Origin: Flavobacterium sp. ACN2
GTDB lineage: Bacteria > Bacteroidota > Bacteroidia > Flavobacteriales > Flavobacteriaceae
Length of the DNA stretch: 64,000 nt
Assembly: GCF_002303885.1 (NCBI RefSeq)
Contig: NZ_MRCM01000005.1
Location: 248,001 to 312,000, forward strand
Direction: 5' to 3'
Numbering within the stretch: position 1 is the stretch's first letter; every line of letters begins with the position of its first letter. The translations under genes and the position numbers were made by a program. The notes under the pieces were generated by a model, which was not told the DNA's origin, ran no database searches, and worked only from the letters and a program-made list of their open reading frames with translations. Positions 42,606-51,937 of this stretch are shown here, piece by piece.

Positions 42606-42776
42606 TTATGATTTGTTACCTATAATGTTAATTTTTTTATTTGATGTCAGTGTCAAATTTTCTTTGGTGGCAACAATCTCAATTTTTCCACTTTCTTCAT
42701 GAATAGTTTTGGCTAAAGAGGTATAGCTGTTTTTAATTTTTATATTTAGGTTTCGGGCGGTTTTATTAATAGCCAT
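42606..42776 (-). CDS. 56-aa VgrG-tail-like protein between vgrG and the effector
   Basis: The ATG at 42776 opens a 56-codon frame (MAINKTARNLNIKIKNSYTS...). The second half, GKIEIVATKENLTLTSNKK, has the strand periodicity of the VgrG C-terminal beta-solenoid. It starts 11 nt after the vgrG stop and ends 5 nt before the effector start, so it is tightly packed in the operon. It could be a spike-tip or adaptor piece that links VgrG and effector 1, or a detached VgrG tail. Confidence 0.65.
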   Translation of the reverse strand: MAINKTARNLNIKIKNSYTSLAKTIHEESGKIEIVATKENLTLTSNKKINIIGNKS

Positions 42777-42786
42777 AAATTATTTT

Positions 42787-44646
42787 TTAAAAGAGATTAG
42801 ATTTTTCGGCACTATTTATTTCTACTGTTTTTTGAGAACTTTCTAACAACATGTTTTCCTGAGTACTAAAAATTTTAACCTCATCGGCAAACTGAGTTGA
42901 TTCATAAGAACTTCGTTTATAGTTTTCAGTTATATTTTCAGTTTTATTGTCTCCAAATTCATTAATATCACCTTGTGCTATTATCCCAATATTATTTCCT
43001 GCATCCTGATTTATATTATTTCCTGCATCAACCTCAATATCCTCTTTAGCATCAATTTTTATATTTTTACCAGCTTTCATAACAATATCTTCACCAGCTT
43101 CCAATTCAATATTTTTAGGAGCTTTAAATCTAATGTTTCCGTCTCCATGAATTACAGCTATAGTTTCGCCTTTTTGGCTTTCAATTGTAATATCTCCCGT
43201 AGCATCGTCATTTATAATTCTGTTTCCGCTTCGGCTATGCATTACTGCCTTTATATCATTATTCGGCGTACTATAACCGCTTTTTTCCTTTCTGCTGGTC
43301 ATGGTTCCCAATACAATCGGCAGTTCGGCATTATTGCCTTGAAAGTCTACAAAAACCGTATCGCCAATTTCAGGTATGATATGAGCGCCTCTGGCATCGC
43401 CTCCATAATTCTGCATTAAAGGAATATAGGGAGTGGTTTCGCCTTTGGCTGCCTGCCACGGCATCTGTACCTGTATACCGCTGAGTCCGTCAGGATCTGC
43501 ATTGGCAGTTACAATGGCGGTCTGGCTTTTGCAGAATGGCACTAAATCTGGATCTGTTTCGGGAGAAAACACAGAACCGTTAAAATTTACAGCTGTAAAA
43601 TGGTTTTCGTAACCGCCTCCGTCATCACAAATATGTGTTATCTGAGTAACGCGGTAAGAACTTTCTAACTGCATGTCGACACCTGTTACTCTTACTTCGT
43701 TTCCTATAGTAATGCCTGGAACTTCGCTTGAAGCTTTTATTTCTACTAAACCGCTTAAAACAGAGCGCATTTTGTTTTTGGCATATTCTTCTGAAGATCG
43801 CCTTCCGGATCCGCCCACAGGAGTCTGGTTTAGCTGTATGATTGTTTCTTTATTAAAAACTTCATTAGACCTATTTAAAAAGTTTTGATGAAAACCGTCG
43901 GCTTCTTTTCTGTATTTTAAAGTTTCATCGGTTTTATACTGCCCGTCATTGTTGTCGTTTTCTATTACTTTAAACTGTGCAGGGAGAAGTTTTATGGTAT
44001 AATCAAAATCCTGCATGTTTATTCCATAGATTAATTTTGGCTGTGCGCCAACACCGCCCGGACTTCCAAAAATCGCTGTTCGTCCGTTATAATACAACCA
44101 ATGTCCATTTCTTTTTGCCAGACGATTTATAAAAGCAAAATTACTTTCGTTATACTGCACAGTATAAGACAGGTTGTCTAAATAAAACGGTCTTACATCG
44201 ATATCAATGTCACAGTCTGATTTTACTTTTTTTACAATATCATTCAGAGACATGTTGGTGAACGAATTGCATTCGGGTCCGTTTTCTAAGAGTATTGTAG
44301 TACTCTTTCCTTTTATTACGATGGTTTCTTCTACGTCTTTAATACGGGATTTTTGCAGTTTAACTTCGGTTACTATGCCGTAAAACTGCATGATGTAATC
44401 TTTAGAATCTGCTCCAATAATAAGATCTTCCAGACCCTCTATAGGTTTTATTTCTATGCTTATTTTTTCTCCGTATAACTTTTGGGAAAAAGGCATCACA
44501 CTTTTAAATTCCTCTACTAATAAATCTTGTCTTACTTCGAATGAAAAAGTGTGGTGGTCGTGAATCGTCTGAAAAACTTCTAATTTGTTGAAATTAGCAA
44601 TTCTTATTTCGCCAATTTTAATATTCGTAATTGTTTGCAATGCCAT
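42787..44646 (-). CDS. vgrG: T6SS spike protein VgrG (TssI), subtype iii
   Basis: 619 aa. It has the gp27-like N-terminal domains (LEVFQTIHDHHTFSFEVRQD, YNESNFAFINRLAKRNGHWL), the gp5 OB-fold junction (GIQVQMPWQAAKGE, VDFQGNNAELPIVLGTMT), and a C-terminal beta-solenoid of GxDIxxKAGxNIxIDA-type repeats. It forms the puncturing tip of the T6SS tube and carries effectors. It is preceded by tssD and followed by two effector units. No sheath, baseplate or membrane-complex genes are in the window, so this is a cargo island served by a core locus elsewhere. Confidence 0.9.
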   Translation of the reverse strand: MALQTITNIKIGEIRIANFNKLEVFQTIHDHHTFSFEVRQDLLVEEFKSVMPFSQKLYGEKISIEIKPIEGLEDLIIGADSKDYIMQFYGIVTEVKLQKSRIKDVEETIVIKGKSTTILLENGPECNSFTNMSLNDIVKKVKSDCDIDIDVRPFYLDNLSYTVQYNESNFAFINRLAKRNGHWLYYNGRTAIFGSPGGVGAQPKLIYGINMQDFDYTIKLLPAQFKVIENDNNDGQYKTDETLKYRKEADGFHQNFLNRSNEVFNKETIIQLNQTPVGGSGRRSSEEYAKNKMRSVLSGLVEIKASSEVPGITIGNEVRVTGVDMQLESSYRVTQITHICDDGGGYENHFTAVNFNGSVFSPETDPDLVPFCKSQTAIVTANADPDGLSGIQVQMPWQAAKGETTPYIPLMQNYGGDARGAHIIPEIGDTVFVDFQGNNAELPIVLGTMTSRKEKSGYSTPNNDIKAVMHSRSGNRIINDDATGDITIESQKGETIAVIHGDGNIRFKAPKNIELEAGEDIVMKAGKNIKIDAKEDIEVDAGNNINQDAGNNIGIIAQGDINEFGDNKTENITENYKRSSYESTQFADEVKIFSTQENMLLESSQKTVEINSAEKSNLF

Positions 44647-44667
44647 ACTAGTTGTTTTTTAAAAGAG

Positions 44668-45060
44668 CTATGAGTTTTTCCAATTGTTTTCAAAAATTGT
44701 ATTCCCAATTTTTACTTCGTTTGATGAAATCAAAATTTCAGTAACCATAGGAACTGATCCTTCACTTCTAAAACTTTTATGAAACGATATGCAGAAGGCT
44801 TTTTTAAAGGTTACATTTTTCATGGTGCTCATGGCGTCTCTGCGATAAAAAATGACTTTTCCGTCTTTTACACTGGTCTGAGATACCATCCAGTCTGAAA
44901 ACAGATCTGTCTGTGTGGTTTCTATTACAAGTTTTATCTGTCCGCCTTTTGTCTTGTTGGCCGGTTTTCCGTTGTTATCGACATTCTGGGTAAAATGAAC
45001 ATCAAATTCTAAAACATTAAACACTTCATTGTCTAATTCTAATTTTGCTAAAAAACTCAT
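44668..45060 (-). CDS. tssD: T6SS tube protein TssD (Hcp), subtype iii
   Basis: 130 aa from the ATG at 45060 (MSFLAKLELDNEVFNVLEFD). A longer frame starting with TTG at 45117 reads through the paired leader and is rejected. The family pattern includes FDVHFTQNVDNNGKPANKTK and KVIFYRRDAMSTMKNVTFKK with FEN at the end. Hexamers of TssD stack to form the inner T6SS tube. It is the first gene of the island operon, 21 nt before vgrG. Confidence 0.88.
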   Translation of the reverse strand: MSFLAKLELDNEVFNVLEFDVHFTQNVDNNGKPANKTKGGQIKLVIETTQTDLFSDWMVSQTSVKDGKVIFYRRDAMSTMKNVTFKKAFCISFHKSFRSEGSVPMVTEILISSNEVKIGNTIFENNWKNS

Positions 45061-45062
45061 AT

Positions 45063-45118
45063 CTAAAAGGTTATTGATTATTTTACAGGCTTTTGTAGAT
45101 TTTATAACCTTAATCAAT
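45063..45118 (-). promoter_or_regulatory. tssD leader with interleaved inverted repeats
   Basis: AAGGTTAT (45067-45074) is complementary to 45104-45111, and ATTGATTA (45073-45080) to 45111-45118. The two pairs interleave and end 6 nt before the tssD ATG. They could form a pseudoknot in the mRNA or protein-binding half-sites in DNA. Confidence 0.4.
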
Positions 45119-45240
45119 AAATGAGAAGTGGTATTTAAGTAAATAAAATATTACATAATTATATTGTAAATATAATAAGACCGTTTATATAAGTAAGAAA
45201 AATATTAAATTTTAACAATAGGTAAAAATTTAAAAAGCAT

Positions 45241-45279
45241 AAAAAAACCCCGAAAACTAAATAATAGCTTTCGAGGTTT
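45241..45279 (-). terminator. second terminator downstream of efflux operon
   Basis: On the minus strand an imperfect CCTCGAAAG..TTTTCGGGG hairpin is followed by seven T residues. Confidence 0.65.
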
Positions 45280-45333
45280 ATGGTCACTTTTTTTTCAGAA
45301 CAGTGAAATGCAAATATAAGATAATTTTCTTAC

Positions 45334-45375
45334 AAAAAAAGCCTTTCAGGATTTTACTCCCAAAAGGCTTTCTTT
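45334..45375 (-). terminator. terminator of the RND efflux operon
   Basis: On the minus strand AAGCCTTTTGGGA pairs with TCCTGAAAGGCTT and is followed by seven T residues. The same arm is copied at 29524-29535. Confidence 0.8.
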
Positions 45376-45395
45376 CTACAAATTAATTGGCAATA

Positions 45396-46859
45396 TTATT
45401 TCCATCCGCCTCCCAAGTCTCTATAGACATGAACTGCAGCATTCAACTGTTCTTTTTTAGTATCAATTAATTCTAATTTCGCTTCTAATGCGTCTCTCTG
45501 CGTCATCAAAACCTCAAAATAATCTACTCGAGCCGATTTAAACAAATCGTTTGACACATCAATCGAAGTATTTAAAGCATCAACTTGTTTCGATTTAAGA
45601 TCGTATCCTTTTTGAAGATTCTCAATCTTAGACATTTGGTTTGAAACTTCTAGATAAGCATTTAAAACTGTACGATCGTAATTGTACAATGCCTGAATCT
45701 GTCTTGCATTGGCACTTGCAAACTCTGCTTTAATTGCATTTCTATTAATCAAAGGAGCAACAAGATCTCCAGCCAAAGAATACAATAGCGATTCTGGCAT
45801 AGTGAACAAATAAGAAGGTTTGAAAGCCTGTACTCCAATTGCAGCCGTAATATCCAAAGATGGGTAAAACTCGGCGCGAGCCACTTTTACATCCAATTTT
45901 GAAGCTACCAATTCCAATTCTGCTTGTTTAACATCTGGACGATTTTGTAACAATTGAGATGGAATTCCAGAACTTACAGAAGCTGGCAATAAACTTAAGA
46001 AATTAGTGCTGCTTGTTCTTTTTACTTCCTGAGGATATCTACCCAACAAAAAGTTGATTTTATTCTCGGTTTCTTTTATCTGTTGCAAAATATCAAACTC
46101 CATACTTTGTGAAGTTAAAACCTCTGCTTCAAATTTCTTAACTCCCAATTCTGTTGCTCTTGCGGCTTGTTTTTGAACTTTTACAATTTCTAAAGCGTTA
46201 GTCTGCAATTTGATCGTTTGTTTTACAATATCCAACTGATTGTCTAAAGCTAGTAATTCATAATACGAATCAGCAACTTCGGCGATGAGGTTTGTAATTA
46301 CAAAGTTTTTACCTTCTACTGTAGCCAAATATCTATTTAAAGCTGCTTTTTTAGAATTACGCAGTTTTTTCCAGATATCTACTTCCCAGTTTGCATAAGC
46401 CGAAATCGTAAAATCTCCAAGCGGATCTGGAGTTTCTACACCTGGTTTAATCTCTGTAGTAGCATCACCTGCACCTTGACTGGTATATCTACCCACTTTT
46501 TCTACTCCAGCTCCGGCACGCAAGCCTGCAGTTGGCAATAAAAGTCCTTTTTTAACGCGAATATCATTTTTTGCAATTTCAATTTCCTGCAAAGTGATAT
46601 TTAATTCCTGATTGTTTTTAAGAGCCGTATCTATTAAATCAACTAGATTCTGATCTTTAAAATAATCTTTCCAGTTTAATGCTGCCGTATTGCTGTTTGC
46701 ATCCTGAGTCTGAACTGTTGAGCCAAACGATTCTGGAACTGGTGTACTGGTAGTAACTGCTGCCTCAGGTGCAGGGGTTTTACACCCTGCAACTGCTAGA
46801 CATACAGCAAACGCAATACTATATTGATATGATTTAACTTTATACATGATTGTTGTCAA
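45396..46859 (-). CDS. RND efflux outer membrane factor (OprM/NodT family lipoprotein)
   Basis: 487 aa. The signal and lipobox are CLAVAGCKTPAPEA (Cys near 26 of this start). The body has two TolC-like repeats: LVDLIDTALKNNQELNITLQ and QNRPDVKQAELELVASKLDV, and SLDITAAIGVQ. It ends VYRDLGGGWK, typical of the family. It forms the outer-membrane channel of the tripartite pump and is the last gene of the operon, overlapping the permease end by 20 nt. The extreme 3' end of this gene has a degraded duplicate at 29538-29591. Confidence 0.92.
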   Translation of the reverse strand: MTTIMYKVKSYQYSIAFAVCLAVAGCKTPAPEAAVTTSTPVPESFGSTVQTQDANSNTAALNWKDYFKDQNLVDLIDTALKNNQELNITLQEIEIAKNDIRVKKGLLLPTAGLRAGAGVEKVGRYTSQGAGDATTEIKPGVETPDPLGDFTISAYANWEVDIWKKLRNSKKAALNRYLATVEGKNFVITNLIAEVADSYYELLALDNQLDIVKQTIKLQTNALEIVKVQKQAARATELGVKKFEAEVLTSQSMEFDILQQIKETENKINFLLGRYPQEVKRTSSTNFLSLLPASVSSGIPSQLLQNRPDVKQAELELVASKLDVKVARAEFYPSLDITAAIGVQAFKPSYLFTMPESLLYSLAGDLVAPLINRNAIKAEFASANARQIQALYNYDRTVLNAYLEVSNQMSKIENLQKGYDLKSKQVDALNTSIDVSNDLFKSARVDYFEVLMTQRDALEAKLELIDTKKEQLNAAVHVYRDLGGGWK

Positions 46860-49800
46860 TTTCTTCTGTTAATGGGTTTTCTTCTTCATGTTTTACCAAT
46901 TTGTGTTTCTCAGCAATTTTAGCAAATATGAAATACAAGCCTGGAATTACAAATACACCGCAAATGGTTCCGATAAGCATACCTCCAGCTGCTGCAGTAC
47001 CAATGGTTCTGTTTCCAATTTTACCAGGACCCGTTGCAAAAGCAAGCGGTAATAAACCTGCGATAAATGCAAACGAAGTCATCAAAATCGGACGGAACCT
47101 TGCTTTTGCCCCTTCCATTGCAGCATCTAAAACTGACTTACCGGCTGCATGCCTTTGGATCGCAAACTCTACAATCAACACGGCATTCTTACCTAATAAT
47201 CCGATAAGCATTACCATGGCAACCTGTGCATAGATATTGTTTTCTAATCCTGTTAATTTCAATAAAAGGAAAGCTCCAAAAATACCTGCTGGCAAAGAAA
47301 GAATTACTGACAATGGCAAAATAAAACTTTCGTACTGTGCCGCTAATACCAAGTAAACGAATCCTAAACAGATTAAGAATACCCAAATTGCCTGATTCCC
47401 CTGAGCCACCTCATCGGCAGAAATACCTGCCCAGTCAATATCATATCCTCTTGGTAATTTTTCAGCAGCTACTCGCTGAATTACTTTAATCGCTGTACCT
47501 GAACTATAACCAGCAGCTGGCGAACCACTGATTTGTGTTGAGGTATACATATTATGACGTGTGATTTCTGAAAGTCCGTACACTTTTTCTAATTTCATGA
47601 AAGCAGAAAAAGGCACCATTTCATCACGATCATTTTTTACGTATAATTTTAAGATATCATCTGGCTGTGCACGATATTCTGGCGAAGCCTGAACGATTAC
47701 TTTATAGTTGATACCGAATTTGATAAAACTGATTTCGTAGTTACTTCCCACAAGAGTTGACAAAGTATTCATCGCGTTTTCGATAGAAACCCCTTTTTGC
47801 TGTGCCAAATCATTGTCGACTTTCATCATGTATTGAGGGAAACTAGAGCTATAGAAACTAAATACGTTTGATAGTTCTGGTTGTTTGTTCAATTCAGCCA
47901 CAAAATCGTTATTTACCTGTTCCATTCTCTTATAATCAACAGAACCGGTTTTATCTAACAAACGAAGCTCAAATCCTCCGGCAGCACCATAACCAGGTAC
48001 AGCAGGCGGTTGGAAAAATTCGATATTCGCCCCCGTAATATCTTTACATTTTTCCTCCATTTCGTGCATGATCTCCAAAACAGATTCTTTTCTATCGCTC
48101 CAATCTTTCAAGTTAACCAAACACGTACCTGAGTTGGCACCTGTACCTTCAGACAGAATTTCATAACCTGCTAATGAAGAAACCGATTTTACTCCGTCAA
48201 TATCCTCAGCAATTTTTTGAACTCGTTCTGCAATATTATTTGTTCTTTCTAAAGAAGATCCTGGCGGCGTCTGGATTACCGCATAAAACATTCCCTGATC
48301 CTCATTCGGAATAAATCCTGAAGGCACATTACTACTGATGATCCATGTTCCAGCACAGAAACCAAGAAGCGCTACAATGGTAACTACTCTTCTGTCAACA
48401 ATTTTGCCCAGTAAGTTCTGATATTTACCTTGCGCTAAATTGAATTTTTCGTTGAAAGCATCAATAAATCTATTTGCAGGTGTTTTCTTTTTAGGCACGC
48501 CATGATTGTTTTTTAACATCATCGCACAAAGTGCCGGCGTCAATGTTAAAGCCACAATACCAGAAAGGATAATCGCCGTTGCCATAGTTACAGAAAACTG
48601 TCTGTAGAAAACTCCCACAGGACCAGACATAAAGGCAACAGGAATAAATACCGCAGCCATCAAGAAAGTAATCGCAATAATTGCCCCCGCAATTTCGTGC
48701 ATCGCTTTTTTAGTCGCTTTAAATGGCGAGAGATGTTCCTCTTCCATCTTGGCGTGAACGGCCTCAATAACCACAATCGCATCATCGACGACGACCCCAA
48801 TTGCTAACACTAAGGCGAATAACGTAATCAAGTTCAATGATATATCAAAGAATGTCATGAACACAAAAGTTCCAACCAACGATACTGGTACCGCAATTGC
48901 AGGAATAACCGTCGAACGCCAGTCTCCTAAGAAAAGGAATACTACTAAACCTACCAGAATAAAGGCTTCAACAAGTGTATGAATTACTTTTTCGATAGAA
49001 GCATCAAGGAATTTAGAAACGTCATACGAAATCTCGTAATCCATTCCTTTAGGGAATCTTTGTTTGATTTTTTCAAGTTTGGCTTTTACTTCTTCAATAA
49101 CCTGATTAGCGTTACTTCCAAAAGACTGTTTTAATACAATCGCTGCAGATGGTCTTCCATTCAAATTAGAATAGATATCATACATCGAGCTACCAAATTC
49201 AACTTTAGCAACATCTTTCAATCTTAAAAGCTCTCCGTTTGGATTTGCTTTTACTACAATGTTCTCGTATTGTTCTTTTGTTGTAAAACGTCCAGAATAT
49301 TTCAATACATACTCAAATGCTTGAGAACGTTTACCAGAACTTTCTCCCGTTTTACCTGGAGAAGCCTCCAAACTCTGACTAGATAATGCTTCCATTACCT
49401 CATCTGCAGAAATTTTATAAGCCAACATACGGTCTGGTTTCAGCCAGATACGCATTGCATATTCACGTGTTCCTAAGATATCTCCAGAACCAATACCATT
49501 TACCCTTTTCAATTCAGAAAGAACGTTGATATCGGCATAGTTGTATAAGAACTTCATGTCCGTATTTTTGTCTGTACTGTAAAGATTCACGTACATCAAC
49601 ATACTTGGTACCTCACGAGTGATTTTAATACCCTCACGAATTACCAAAGGAGGAAGTTTATTGGTAACCGAAGCTACACGGTTTTGAACGTTAATTGCTG
49701 CCTGATTAGGATCTGTTCCTAAGTTAAAGACCACTTTGATTGTAGCTTCACCATCGTTTCCAGCATCTGAAGCCATATATTTCATTCCTGGAACTCCGTT

Positions 49801-50007
49801 TAATGCTCTTTCCAAAGGAATAACAACAGCCTTAACCATCAATTCACCATTAGATCCAGGATAATCTGCGGTAACATTCACCATTGGAGGTGAAATTGTA
49901 GGGAATTGTGTAATTGGTAAATTTAAAACCGACAATACCCCTAAAAAGACAATAATCAACGATATTACTATCGACAGAACAGGTCTTTGAATAAATTTAT
50001 TAAACAT
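46840..50007 (-). CDS. RND multidrug efflux permease (HAE1/AcrB type)
   Basis: 1055 aa. It starts MFNKFIQRPVLSIVISLIIV with the first helix and continues with the usual 12-helix, two-porter-loop layout. The proton relay GVVVDDAIVVIEAV carries the paired aspartates, and LIGLLGKNAVLIVEFA holds the conserved lysine helix. Porter segment NLPITQFPTISPPMV is typical of AcrB/MexB-type drug pumps. It exports drugs, bile acids or detergents from the inner membrane and periplasm. It follows the adaptor gene after 120 nt that contains a long perfect inverted repeat. Confidence 0.95.
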   Translation of the reverse strand: MFNKFIQRPVLSIVISLIIVFLGVLSVLNLPITQFPTISPPMVNVTADYPGSNGELMVKAVVIPLERALNGVPGMKYMASDAGNDGEATIKVVFNLGTDPNQAAINVQNRVASVTNKLPPLVIREGIKITREVPSMLMYVNLYSTDKNTDMKFLYNYADINVLSELKRVNGIGSGDILGTREYAMRIWLKPDRMLAYKISADEVMEALSSQSLEASPGKTGESSGKRSQAFEYVLKYSGRFTTKEQYENIVVKANPNGELLRLKDVAKVEFGSSMYDIYSNLNGRPSAAIVLKQSFGSNANQVIEEVKAKLEKIKQRFPKGMDYEISYDVSKFLDASIEKVIHTLVEAFILVGLVVFLFLGDWRSTVIPAIAVPVSLVGTFVFMTFFDISLNLITLFALVLAIGVVVDDAIVVIEAVHAKMEEEHLSPFKATKKAMHEIAGAIIAITFLMAAVFIPVAFMSGPVGVFYRQFSVTMATAIILSGIVALTLTPALCAMMLKNNHGVPKKKTPANRFIDAFNEKFNLAQGKYQNLLGKIVDRRVVTIVALLGFCAGTWIISSNVPSGFIPNEDQGMFYAVIQTPPGSSLERTNNIAERVQKIAEDIDGVKSVSSLAGYEILSEGTGANSGTCLVNLKDWSDRKESVLEIMHEMEEKCKDITGANIEFFQPPAVPGYGAAGGFELRLLDKTGSVDYKRMEQVNNDFVAELNKQPELSNVFSFYSSSFPQYMMKVDNDLAQQKGVSIENAMNTLSTLVGSNYEISFIKFGINYKVIVQASPEYRAQPDDILKLYVKNDRDEMVPFSAFMKLEKVYGLSEITRHNMYTSTQISGSPAAGYSSGTAIKVIQRVAAEKLPRGYDIDWAGISADEVAQGNQAIWVFLICLGFVYLVLAAQYESFILPLSVILSLPAGIFGAFLLLKLTGLENNIYAQVAMVMLIGLLGKNAVLIVEFAIQRHAAGKSVLDAAMEGAKARFRPILMTSFAFIAGLLPLAFATGPGKIGNRTIGTAAAGGMLIGTICGVFVIPGLYFIFAKIAEKHKLVKHEEENPLTEEIDNNHV

Positions 50008-50049
50008 TTTTATATTTTTTAAATGATTAAACTTATTGAAGTTTAAAAT

Positions 50050-50112
50050 GTTTCAAGTTTCAGGTTTCAAGTTTCAGGTTCAGTATGCAACTTGAAACCT
50101 GAAACTTGAAAC
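50050..50112. repeat. 22-bp perfect inverted repeat inside the efflux operon
   Basis: The left arm 50050-50071 (GTTTCAAGTTTCAGGTTTCA...) is the exact complement of the right arm 50091-50112; the 19-nt loop begins with another TTTCAGGTT unit. It lies between adaptor and permease genes and has no T-run, so it is more likely a dispersed repeat or mRNA-stability hairpin than a terminator. Confidence 0.8.
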
Positions 50113-50127
50113 TATTAAAACAAAAAA

Positions 50128-51210
50128 CTATTCTGCTTTTAAGCGTAAATGATTGATTACTTCTTTAGGAGATTCGTAATCGAATTTAATTTTGTCGTTT
50201 TCTTTTACTTTCTGAACACCTTCAAGCAAGATCTTATCATTTTCTGTAAGACCACTTTTGATTACATATAAATCAGGGATTTCGCCAGTGATAGTGATTT
50301 CTCTAGAACTTACTTTATTGTCTTTTCCAACTACAAAAACATATTTTTTATCTTGAATTTCGTAAGTCGCTTTTTGCGGAATCACAATAGCGTTTTTAAG
50401 AGGGACATTCATTTGAACTTGGCCTGTTTCTCCATTTCTAAGTAATTTTCCAGAATTAGGGAATCTTGCTCTAAAAGCAATGTTTCCAGTTTCGTTGTTG
50501 AATTCACTTTCGATTACCTCAACATTTCCTTTTTCTTTAAAAATATCTCCGTTTGCCAAAACCAAATTCACTTTGTTATCTGCACGGTCTTTAATATTCG
50601 TTTCGTAACTAATATATTCTGGCTCAGAAACATTGAAATAAGCAAACATCTGACTGTTATCTGAAAGACTTGTCAACAATTCTCCCTCGTCAATTAAACT
50701 TCCTAGTTTTAAAGGAATACGGTCGATTGTTCCGTCAAACGGAGCTCTAATTTCTGTGAATGATAAATGAAGTTTTGCCAGCGCAACCTCAGCTTTTGCA
50801 GATTGCAATTTAGCCTGAGCCACGCTTAATTCGTTTTTAGAAACGATATTTTTATCTGCCAGTAATTTTGAATTTTGCAATTCAATTTCTACAGATTTTT
50901 GTTCTGACTGTGCTTTTAATAATTCTGCCTGATACATGTTTGGCATAATTTTAAACAACAGCTGTCCTTTTTTTACAAACTGTCCTTCGTCAACATATAT
51001 ATTTTGTAAAAACCCTTTTTCTTGGGCGCGAAGTTCGATATTACGAACCGATTTTATTTGTGAAACGTATTCTTTGGTAAATGAAGTATCGATTCTTACT
51101 GGATTAGTAACGGTGAATTTTTCTACTTCTTCTTTTTCTTCTTTTTTAGATGTACAGCTCGTTAAGCACACCAAGGCCATTAAGCCTGTGAACACAATAA
51201 TTTTTTTCAT
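50128..51210 (-). CDS. RND efflux periplasmic adaptor (MFP) lipoprotein
   Basis: 360 aa. The signal and lipobox are LVCLTSCTSKKEE (Cys near 19). The lipoyl halves are FLQNIYVDEGQFVKKGQLLF and EIRAPFDGTIDRIPLKLGSL, flanking an alpha-helical hairpin of about 55 residues. The beta-barrel and membrane-proximal domains follow (NGETGQVQMNVPLKNAIVIP). It bridges the permease and the OprM channel. It is the first gene of the operon. No TetR or other regulator gene is next to it. Confidence 0.93.
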   Translation of the reverse strand: MKKIIVFTGLMALVCLTSCTSKKEEKEEVEKFTVTNPVRIDTSFTKEYVSQIKSVRNIELRAQEKGFLQNIYVDEGQFVKKGQLLFKIMPNMYQAELLKAQSEQKSVEIELQNSKLLADKNIVSKNELSVAQAKLQSAKAEVALAKLHLSFTEIRAPFDGTIDRIPLKLGSLIDEGELLTSLSDNSQMFAYFNVSEPEYISYETNIKDRADNKVNLVLANGDIFKEKGNVEVIESEFNNETGNIAFRARFPNSGKLLRNGETGQVQMNVPLKNAIVIPQKATYEIQDKKYVFVVGKDNKVSSREITITGEIPDLYVIKSGLTENDKILLEGVQKVKENDKIKFDYESPKEVINHLRLKAE

Positions 51211-51387
51211 GATTTAGTTTGGAAATTAAGCGATTGAATGCTTTGGAATGAAAATTCCTTTTGGATGTTAAAATGCATCAGTCAGCCTTAGCCCAGACCT
51301 TAACTTTATATAAGCAGAAGTAGAAAAAATATACAACAGCAAGATACGCAGAGATCAAAACTCAGGTAACCGATGTATACTTTAGAA

Positions 51388-51768
51388 TCAAATTCTTAAT
51401 ACTCGTTGAGTAATATAGATAGGATTTGAATGCCCGAATAAAGGCGTAGAAATTTTTAAACGATTGGAATCATTCGCTGCAGACTGATCTGAAAGTGCCA
51501 GATACAAAGCGTCTACCAAACTATACGAAGCAGTAAAATATTTGTTCGTAAGTAAATCAACATCTTCACCTCCAACAAGATCTTCTTCTAAATCAATATC
51601 TGTAGCTTCTTCAATTGTTGAAGTTCCACGATCTTGATTAGTAAACTTAACTCTATGTTTCTGTAGGTGATGGTGAGTATGAGCACCAAAAGTATTTGCA
51701 TTCAAATATTGGCCTCCGCCAAACAGAAGCATATTCATGAATACTAAAAATACTATTAACTTTCTCAT
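51388..51768 (-). CDS. hypothetical exported protein, 126 aa
   Basis: Signal peptide (MRKLIVFLVFMNMLLFGGG) with a likely cleavage after LNANT. The mature part has a His-rich stretch (GAHTHHHLQKHRVKF) and an acidic stretch (EATDIDLEEDLVGGEDVDLL) and ends in a hydrophobic strand (YITQRVLRI). It has no recognised domain. The histidine run might bind metal. It is monocistronic; a perfect GAAAACGTTTTC palindrome lies 73 nt upstream. Confidence 0.6.
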   Translation of the reverse strand: MRKLIVFLVFMNMLLFGGGQYLNANTFGAHTHHHLQKHRVKFTNQDRGTSTIEEATDIDLEEDLVGGEDVDLLTNKYFTASYSLVDALYLALSDQSAANDSNRLKISTPLFGHSNPIYITQRVLRI

Positions 51769-51840
51769 TTCGGTGCGAAAGTAGTAAAAGAATTAAAACA
51801 AAAAAAGAATTTTTAACAAGGTTTAACAGTTCCATAAAAC

Positions 51841-51852
51841 GAAAACGTTTTC
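51841..51852. promoter_or_regulatory. 12-bp perfect palindrome GAAAACGTTTTC
   Basis: The symmetric site sits about 70 nt before the 51768 start. The form resembles operators of LacI-type regulators, but nothing else supports a function. Confidence 0.25.
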
Positions 51853-51937
51853 ATTCTCTTAATTTTTATTAATCACTTTACTTCAAAATTAAAATCCTTA
51901 TTTACAACATTAAAAATCAACAACTTAAACTTCACAA

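Noticed and set aside
45060-45117. 19-residue N-terminal extension of TssD from a TTG
   Set aside because: TssD proteins begin MSFxAKL; the extension is translated from the paired leader and uses a rare start.
46850-47233. 127-codon plus-strand frame
   Set aside because: It is the antisense of the conserved RND permease C-terminus; no independent support.
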